From positions 17,670,001 through 17,734,000 of the forward strand of contig NC_091050.1 in assembly GCF_963966145.1 (NCBI RefSeq): 64,000 nucleotides of DNA, written 5' to 3'. A program made the position numbers and the translations under genes. Below are positions 55,737 to 64,000 of this stretch, piece after piece. Source of the DNA: Tenebrio molitor (lineage: Eukaryota; Arthropoda; Insecta; Coleoptera; Tenebrionidae). Under the pieces are notes generated by a model, which was not told where the DNA came from, did not search any database, and saw only the letters and a program-made list of their open reading frames with translations. Positions within the stretch are counted from its first letter, which is position 1, and each line of letters starts with the position of its first letter.

Positions 55737-56479
55737 CCGGGTGGGGCATCGTATACGCGCACGCGAAAAATCGCGACTTCTAATTAAATTAAATTGTCCA
55801 AATTTTATTTAGCTAACTAATTATTGATAAGGTATATTTGAGAATTTTTAAAAATTTTTTTGTTAATAAATAAGGCCGTAACAGTTTTATTAGTTTTCTG
55901 AAATTAACTGTTAATTTACCTATAAAGTTTTTACACTAAATGAATCTGTATCTGTTAGCGCATCAAACCCTGGTGACACAATTATAAATTTTGACTTGGT
56001 TAACTAAATAATTCGCTTTTTTATTTAAACGCAAACCAGACGCGTGATTTATGGCACAATGGTATAATTTCCCAACAAAAGGTATTGCCGATCGTTTTAA
56101 ACCTTTTTGCCATAAAATTGACAGTTTCCATTGTCACCTAAATTTACGATAGCACAAGTAACAGGTCATAAATAAAAATGATTTTGAAAGTTGAAATGTA
56201 AAACTGCATTTAATTCAAAATCTAATTGGTGTTTTTTTCCGCTGATTTCGTAAATAATTATAGGAAGTAAATCTGGGTAGGTCAGTGTAAAAATCAGAAT
56301 TTGACTTTTTGGTTGAAATTTACATTTTATTTTTTTTTGGCTTTGTTTGTAAGTGAAAAATTATCAAAAAATTATGAAATGTACCTTACCAATAGCCAGG
56401 TAAGTGTGAAAAATTTCGACAATTTTATTTAATTAGAAGTCGCGATTTCTCGCGTGCGCGTATACGATGCCCCACCCGG
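55737..56479. mobile_element. Non-autonomous TIR element, 743 bp, TIRs ~65 bp, TA duplication
   Basis: CCGGGTGGGGCATCGTATAC... at 55,737 and its complement ending at 56,479 match for about 65 bp with only a few differences, the longest TIRs in the window. TA on both sides. No coding content inside. Strong arm identity implies recent activity. Confidence 0.85.
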
Positions 56480-56481
56480 TA

Positions 56482-57826
56482 CTGTGCTAGATAAATTTGA
56501 TGTGTGAATGCGCGTCGTGAACTTTTTTATGTACCTAAACAGATTATTTAGAAATATGCAATTGGGGCGTAGACATATTAAGAAATAATAAAGGCCCCAA
56601 GATGTACCCTTGTGGAACACCTGACAGGAGACTAACCCTTGAATACACATCTTATTAATATTTATTAGTAAGATAGGTTTGATACTTTGGAAAAGTCTCA
56701 AAGGACTAAAACATTGTATCCCTTGTCGGTAGAAGTTATATTATCAAGAACATCCGCAAGATTATATTCGTACACTTCATTATAAATATGAAGTTGTTTC
56801 AAACACTTTGGAGATGCTTGAGATTGACCTGGTTAAGACATTAACTTTATTGGAGGATTATGTTAGAGAAGGATTAACTAGATTGTGAACAGTCAGATAA
56901 ATTGTATTACCATAGAATATGGTTTTAACAACATACGTATTTGTTTAAGATATTGACAGAAGTGTTTCTGCATCTAATCCATTCCTTAACGTTTTTGCTT
57001 TATTTGGACTTGGCCAAGCCTTTACTCCGATCGCAGCACTTAATTAAATAAGTTTTCCGGCTGTATCGGTCAGAAGATGTGAAAACTTCCATTTAAAAAG
57101 TTTCTTACCATTGATTCTTATGAATTAGGTACATGCTTGACAAGATACTCGGGTTATAGCGTCATAGAATTCTAAATGAATGTAGAACATCTTCTTATTA
57201 ATATTTTCCCGAAGCACATGACGAAGAACTAAAATGGTGTTAAGTCAAGAATTTCAATTTGTAAAAGTTTATCGATATTACGAGAGTGAGGGTTCTACGC
57301 AGCATGGTGAAACAGGATGACCCTTATCTTGTATTAAATTATTCCAAACATGTCTGTTACTTGTTCCAGTTTAATCCAAGGAGCTGGGGCAATTTTTGTT
57401 AAGATCGACTGATACCGTGTACCGTGTTACATATATTCAGCAATGTTTATTTTCTCAGGAAAATATAGTTCTTGAATCTTTGAGGTCCATTTATACACTT
57501 ACATTGTAGTTTTGTGAGTTTTTGCATTATTTTTCACAAAAAATGAGTAAGATAAAAAAATCATTACCGCTTAAGTCATTTCAGTATTTATCTTTAATCG
57601 TTAATGTCGTATGAGCAATCTCCGATGTGAATGTCGTGTAAACAGTAAGCGTAATGCAGGATAAATAATTATATGTATAAATAAATAGTGCTTTCAAAGA
57701 AATTATCATTACTTGATAGAAATATTAGTAATGAATGATTAATAAAACCCGGCGTCGACGCTTTGCTCCTTTAAAATAGTCTGTAATTTTTGTTCGCATT
57801 TTATTCAGTAAAAGATCAAAATCATT
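56482..57826. other. Miga intron 3, nothing recognised
   Basis: AT-rich non-coding sequence. Confidence 0.4.
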
Positions 57827-57828
57827 TA

Positions 57829-58142
57829 CAGTCTGTTTTTTTTAATCAAAGAACCACCAACACCGCAAAATACGCCCAAAATAGAGCTGGCAACATGGTA
57901 GACTTTTGACTAGCACAGCATTTTAATAAAGTTAATATAAATAACTAATTTGAGAGTTTAATAAATGTCTCACTTTGCGAGGCATTTTTAATAACACGTT
58001 CAAATTTTAAATGCGAGTTTGCGTACTTTCAGGCGTTGGCTGGTATAGCCCATAGATATCATTAAACTCCCTGAATTTAGTAAAATTTTATTATTACAAA
58101 CGTAAATCGACAGGTCGTGGTTCTTTGATTAAAAACAGACTA
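57829..58142. mobile_element. MITE, 314 bp, TA duplication
   Basis: Left CAGTCTGTTTTTTTTAATCA, right TGATTAAAAACAGACTA, pairing through AAAGAACCAC. TA flanks at 57,827-57,828 and 58,143-58,144. Confidence 0.78.
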
Positions 58143-58144
58143 TA

Positions 58145-61100
58145 GTAAAGCAACACTTTACAACATTGTAACCATTACTGCGTCGCAACGAATTTTGGGT
58201 AGTACCAGATTATATCATTAATACTAGAAGTGAGTCTTTTTGTGCTAAGCTCAGAGGTTGAAGATCGAGACAAAGTCGAAGCAATTTGAAATAGGTGGTA
58301 AGGAATTGTGCTTTTTCCTTTCGATCTCCAAAGCGGAAAATTCAATTTTTGAATATATTTGTAAAATATTGTGACTTTTAATGTCACTTTGACGTATTAA
58401 TTTAATATTTTACATTTTAATATAAAATGTAGAAAAACAGTATTCGCAGGGCGTTAGAAAAGTAGTTTTACGTATGACTATTTTAAGCACTCGTTCAGTA
58501 AAATATCAATTTTCTTTCTTTGAGAAAACGGAATTAAAAAATTAATTCTCTTTTAAACCGAATTCAATTTAAATTACTCGTTTACGAGGTCGTTGTTTCT
58601 AAAACATGTTTAAATTAAGTTTTCAGCATTGTTTTATTATAGTAAACAAAGCTGTCTCATTTTCCTTTTACAACAATTGCTTGTACGTGATCCTTGTTTC
58701 TTTTAAATTTAAACATAAATTACCATTTCAAAATGTGATCTATTCAGACATTTTGTGCGTTATCTATTTTTCACAAATTTAATGTTTAATATTCTGCGTG
58801 TTTTACTGCAATCATTTATCACGTAGGTACTGTCTGTGGTAATATTGAAGATATGAACTAATATGAACAACAGATGTTTCCGCTTGCAACAAAAGACTAG
58901 GCAACGGTGACCTCTGACATAAAAAAATAATTACAAAATTTTACCTCAAAATTTTTATTGGGCGTATTTTTTAATGGTAGATTGTGTTGTCACATTCTTT
59001 TATGTCTCACTCATTAAAACGAACATTATGACTAATAAACTTCAAAATCCGTGACAATTAAGAAAGTTTAATTATAAGTTGGGTACCTTAGAAATCGTTT
59101 CGTGTAATCGTAACGAAGATAATGGTTATCATCAACTGACTGGAAAATTAACTATTAAGTTCGGCGATAATTGAGATATCTTACAGATGTTTTATCGTGC
59201 TAGTCATAATGAAATAAAAGTCGCTAAATTTTCACCTTTTGTTGTTACTGCAGCTTTCTCATTTTAATTTGGTCTTAATTCACTGATTTTAAAATGTACT
59301 CTTAATAATAATTAACATAAGCATTTAGTACTCGGTAGAGTATTAAAAACAAACATTTATATTGGTAGTGTCTTTCTAATAGTACATAATTGAAAACTTA
59401 CTACATAAATTTTTTTAACACCAAAGGTACTGTTAACGAGAACATCTTCTCTTTCCGAATTTTGTGAATTTGGAGAGAAAGATTTATAATTATCTATAAT
59501 AAATTTTTCGGTTTCTTGCATTTTTATTTCCAATGTTTGCCTTTAAAATGAGCGATTTGAACGTTTCCTACAGATTATGGTCGTATCGTCTAGACTTGAA
59601 GTCTGCACTTGGTTAAAGGGCAAGGAAAAGGTCACATGCTAAATTCTCTTCCATGAGTCACGTCCTATACCTACACGTCTCATAAGTAGAAAAATTAAAC
59701 GACAAATCGCAAGAAATTCAGAAAATGGACCAATGGTGCAGCTTCTTGGCTCCCGGATAATATAATTATATCGTTTTTCAATCATTAGCCTCCTGCACTC
59801 TTCTTCCTGTTAATTATTTACAAGATACAGTAACGCAACCGTTGTCGGCGTTGGAAATTAAATTGACTTGGCTCATTTTTTGAGAAAGAAATGTTCCGTT
59901 CGAGCTACCATGATAAATGGGTGTATCAATTGTAATTACCTTGCCGTGATGGGAAAACGTTTGGGTAAATAAAATACTTGTTAGGCCACCAACGTACGTG
60001 AAATTTAAGAACATCCTCCCGACACGGATGACATTTACATCATTTAATAAGCATTTAATATATTCAACTCTCATTTCAACCAATAATTACGTTTCTATAC
60101 ATTCCGGACGGTGATTTTTGTCGTATCACAGAATATAAATGTTCGTCTGGTACCGTACCTCGGTAAATCTTGTGGAACACGTCCGCCGTACACCGTAATT
60201 AAGCTTCTGACCAGGTTTTTTAATTAGCAATAAACACAAGAAAATTTTCGATACCTTGACCGAACGTACGATACGAATGATCCGACAGTAAAAGTAATAC
60301 TTCATACAAACGTGGTCGACATAAAACTGGTCGTTTACGTTGTATAAGTATGATCGAAGGGGATTTGCTGTCACAATTCTACTGGAGATGCACGATGAGG
60401 AATAAGAATAGGTCCCAAAGTTGATACATGTGGGGAACGTGGGAAAAATGCATAATTTTTTTGTCTAAACGAGATTATAATGAGAGAAGAAAGTTCGATG
60501 GAATATCGCGTGCACCTTTTGAATGGGATATATAATTAGAATGGGTACCAAAGTGGATGGGTGAGAAAAGTGCACATTTTTAGATAGTGCAAATTTTGCC
60601 GTCACGAAGATTAAGTATTGAAAAATAAAAAAAGAAAAATGTAATGTTTGGCTACGTGTGTGTTCTTGATCTCTAGAGAAACAAAAATGAAATGTTAAAT
60701 TTTTTTCTTAATTTTTAATTTTTGTGCTATTATGTCCCACTTTTGAGTGAATTTATTTGTGAGATGTTAATTAAATTTTGCATGATCATAAATCTTTGGG
60801 ACACTGTAGGAACCTTGGAATAAGATTTATTATAGCTCAATATGTAGGAGAGATTTGCGTCTCTCGGTCCTCCCAACTCTGATCCTTATATGTAGGTATT
60901 CATAAAATTAAATTCCAAAGGAATATAAATTTACAAAGAAATGTTTGCGTTTGTACTCGTAATTGTTTGTTAGTAATTTTTAGTACATGCAAACACGCGA
61001 CAGCACTTTATAAACTTTCCGGTAAAGTTTTAATTATTTATTCCCCTATAATTAGGCTCAATTATTCGTTCAAATAATTATTTATAAAATTTGTGGTAAT

Positions 61101-61646
61101 TTGTTGAAGCAAAATAACAATAGAGTCGGTAGCAAAAAATGTTGAGTGGGAAAATATTTTAACTGTTGAGTGGGAAAATCGTTTTAACCATTTTAATTCA
61201 GGAAACTGACTCAAATAACTAAGGTTAAAAGTACCACTAATCGAAACATTTTTTATTTTCAATAATACCTACTTGGTCCTTTTTTACAAAAATAAACGCT
61301 AAAATTTACATACATGTTATGTTTATCGATAAAAAAGAATTACTTTAAATGGGAAAGAAGCCAATGTGCGAACCTACAGCAAATGCTTTCTTTTCATGCT
61401 GATACTCTAGGCAAGAATTGTCACATCTTGTAAGCATTTAGTGGTGCAAGATTTAAATGTATTTATTTAAAAAAGTATTAAGGTGCAGAATTGGAGGAGT
61501 CAAGATCAACAAACAGATAATGGATAATTGTATTGACAAAGGTGTTCTAAGAAAATTGTATTGACAAAATATTCTTTGTTCAGTTTTATTTAGTAATATC
61601 TTCTAACAGCGAGATCGCTGAGAATACTCGTAGTAAGGCAGTATAT
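58145..61646. other. Miga intron 3, nothing recognised
   Basis: AT-rich. Minus-strand open frames at 59,814-60,083 and 60,126-60,374 have no recognisable product and no supporting splice context. Confidence 0.4.
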
Positions 61647-61830
61647 TGGGTGTTCATTTAAGTGTATCCTTAAAGTAGGCTTTGAACAGTCGATTGTGAA
61701 CGCACCACGAATTACGGATCACGGATCAGCTGTTTAAATCCTAACCGTTGTTTGTATTTTTACACGAGTGGTGCGTTCACAATTGACTCTCCAACGTCAA
61801 ATTTGATCGGAAATTTAAATGAATACCCTA
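61647..61830. mobile_element. MITE of the GGGTGTTCATTTAAA family, copy 3
   Basis: Ends TTGGGTGTTCATTTAA and TTTAAATGAATACCC. The interior contains CGATTGTGAACGCACCAC twice in inverted form and GGATCAGCTGTTTAAATC, as in copies 1 and 2. Confidence 0.75.
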
Positions 61831-62706
61831 TATTTTATGTCTGATATTCGGATTTCTTGTGAAAAAGTATTTGATTAATTGCAGTTTTTAAAGATTTGTA
61901 AATGTTTAATTAAAAGCTCAGTTTAACGAAAATACTTTATTCATCAAATGAAAATATAACGGTGTTAATTTAATTCGCGCTTTTGTGCCAGTTTTCCTTT
62001 TCAGTCTTTAGAAAGAAACATTTTCAATAACATCTTAATTATAATTTATTTCTGAAAGATGCTTGCTTTGAGCTGTACACTACAGCGGATTAATATTTTG
62101 TTTATTTCAAATGGGACATTTTTCTGCAATAATCCGAAATGGTACTAAGGCTGAAGAACTTTATCAAATAACGTCGAGATATTTTTCTATAAAAGCTTAA
62201 TCGGCTTGTTCAGGACACTGCCTGCAGCTATTTGGTGTTTACTTGGAGATATTCTTTACAAAAATGATTGTTTCCTGTTGTATTTTGTTACCTAAGTATG
62301 CGGCGTAATTATAAAGGTATTTTAAATTTTAAAAGCGTTATCATACTTAAGTAAAAACAAGATGACTTTTAAATGTCGAAAAACCCATGTTCGCAAAATA
62401 TTTAATTTTCCAGGCAATTTGTCTTACAAGGAAATCTTGTAAGTTTTAATTGTTTATTTTTTTTTTATTTCTTTGTTTAGTTCGTTGTTGCTTCTTCAAA
62501 TTTTCTGTTTTTAACTACATAATTCACGCTCTTGCTATGTATTAGATTTTCTTAACCTGAAACTATATCTTTATTTTTCTTGTTGTCTCTCTATTATTGC
62601 GTCATTCTCATAATCAGAAAAAAGTATGAACATGAATTAACCAAAAAATAAAAGAATTAGACTCTTGGCTCTTGTGTTCAAACACCACTTTTATAATACA
62701 TATATG
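61831..62706. other. Miga intron 3, nothing recognised
   Basis: AT-rich non-coding sequence. Confidence 0.4.
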
Positions 62707-62937
62707 CAGGGGGTCGTTATAAATGATTGTCCCATCGCAGTAGGCGTTGGTGACGTAGTTGAATGTGCCGCAAGCCTCATAACATGAGTAAGACTAGTAT
62801 CGCCGATAGGTGGCGCTACCGACGGTAGTAGACATCTTTCTATTAGTTTGTCTAACGTTGCGAGGCTGGCGGCACATCCAAAATTTGTGTGGGTTTTCAA
62901 CGCCAACTGCGATGGGACAATCGTTTATAATGACCTG
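62707..62937. mobile_element. MITE with CAGG...CCTG ends, 231 bp
   Basis: Left arm CAGGGGGTCGTTATAAATGA..., right arm ...CGTTTATAATGACCTG, pairing through TTGTCCCATCGCAG and GGCGTTG for about 40 bp. A partial copy lies at 43,641-43,760. Confidence 0.78.
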
Positions 62938-64000
62938 TATATAATATAACAATAATCAGAATTTAAAGATGTGTACTCGACTACTCGTACCTAAAGAATA
63001 GTAAATGGTGAATTGGTCTGTTGAGGGCATTGTGGAAACCCTGTCGGATTATAAAACCAGCTCAACTGTTCTAAAATCCAAACTAAAATAATAAAATCAA
63101 ATTATAAATGCAGTTACAGTTTGGCCGTTTGCTGTTTGTATAACTTTTTGCACGGTACGGTGATTGTTTCGGTTTATGTGAGGACTGAGGATGTTTGCTT
63201 CTCGATCCAGTTACGGAGTTCACTGAAACATTTCTGTTACATTATCGACTTTGGTAAAAAGAAAAAGGAGCAAGTCTATATGGAACGGATTCGGTAGTCT
63301 CTGTAAGGCGTTATTAAGGCCACTAAAGGCACTCTATCAATACCAAATGGACAATTAAGTCGACTTAATTGCCACAACAACAGCACTAGCTACACCACCG
63401 AGCACACTCTAAATCATATTTAGCACAAATTAAGCAAAACGCCTCGGACACTCAATTAGCCGTCAAAATAACATTCCGATTAATCGCCGTCGATTAATAC
63501 GTAAACACCCACGTTAAAATCAAAAAACGACGACTCTTCCGTTCCGTTACCGTAATAATAATCGATTAAATTTCCAATTTGGTCGAGACGTGTTTTCGTG
63601 TTTTACCTTTTTGTTAATCGGCCGTTTTGCGTAATTTACGTGTACACACCAAGTTCAAGTTTATTATGCTGCGCCGCTCCAGCTCTGCCCCACTATAATA
63701 AATCATTCCGTTTTAAAAATAACAATTAATAACGGGGGCCGTAAACATGGCATCCTACCGGATTATGTCGGGAACGCATTTTGGAGTGACGATTCTCCTC
63801 CGGAGATACAATCGACTTGTTTCGAATTACACGTGTTCGACGCCCACGTCACGATAAAGTTTCAATAAACTTGGTGGCACATTGAAAAGGCGAGTGGTGA
63901 TGGATGCGAGGAGGTGCTGCCGGTTCATTTTGTGAAGATAGACGAACCGAGATGAGATTCGATCTAAGTGATGGGTGTGTATTGATTGGGGAATTGGTTT
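62938..64000. other. Miga intron 3 to window end
   Basis: Somewhat more GC-rich from 63,400 on. No exon of the expected mitoguardin C-terminal domain was found on the plus strand. Confidence 0.4.

Noticed and set aside
1..64000. CRISPR arrays, operons, ribosome binding sites, bacterial genes
   Set aside because: No regularly spaced direct repeats; spliced genes, SINEs and LINEs show eukaryotic nuclear DNA.

Overview
This is a stretch of insect nuclear DNA, most likely from a beetle and perhaps a tenebrionid. The reasons are the AT-rich composition, spliceosomal introns of about 42-62 nt inside intact genes, a high load of small TA-flanked DNA transposons, ABCC and chymotrypsin-fold gene duplications, and recognisable insect orthologues of FBXO42, UQCRQ and mitoguardin. 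The species assignment is inference. Exon joins were made by eye; every joined gene keeps a continuous reading frame with GT-AG introns, apart from two GC-AG exceptions.

Layout. 1-16,185: two ABCC (MRP-type) transporter genes in tail-to-tail orientation. Only the last exon of the left one is in the window; the right one is complete (9 exons, 1,241 aa). Homology continues past both stop codons, so this is an inverted duplication. The 11 kb between them is a nest of mobile elements: 3' ends of a non-LTR retrotransposon with a restriction-like endonuclease, a hAT-like foldback, mariner-type elements, a Harbinger relic, MITEs and a tRNA-derived SINE with perfect target duplications. 16,887-19,020: an APE-type non-LTR retrotransposon with 16-bp target duplications and its RT core deleted, followed by gag fragments of other retroelements.

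20,422-26,126: three tandem seven-exon genes of the chymotrypsin fold. All keep the catalytic His and Asp, but the active-site GDSGGP reads GDNGSP, so the nucleophile Ser is Asn. They are predicted secreted serine protease homologues without protease activity.

27,220-32,468: a compact housekeeping block. An F-box/kelch gene (FBXO42 type, minus strand, 5 exons, 535 aa) carries a complete UQCRQ (complex III subunit 8) gene on the same strand inside its fourth intron. It shares a 588-bp divergent intergenic region with mitoguardin (Miga, plus strand).

32,171-64,000: the first three Miga exons. Exon 2 and exon 3 are separated by a 21.7-kb intron, and the following intron is open at the window end. 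Both are full of TIR elements, including a three-copy family with TIR GGGTGTTCATTTAAA, several TA-flanked elements and a TAA-flanked Harbinger MITE. I found no further host exon in 54,342-64,000.

The genes do not form one pathway. The ABCC and protease-homologue clusters are fast-evolving duplicated families; FBXO42, UQCRQ and Miga are conserved single genes that happen to be neighbours.
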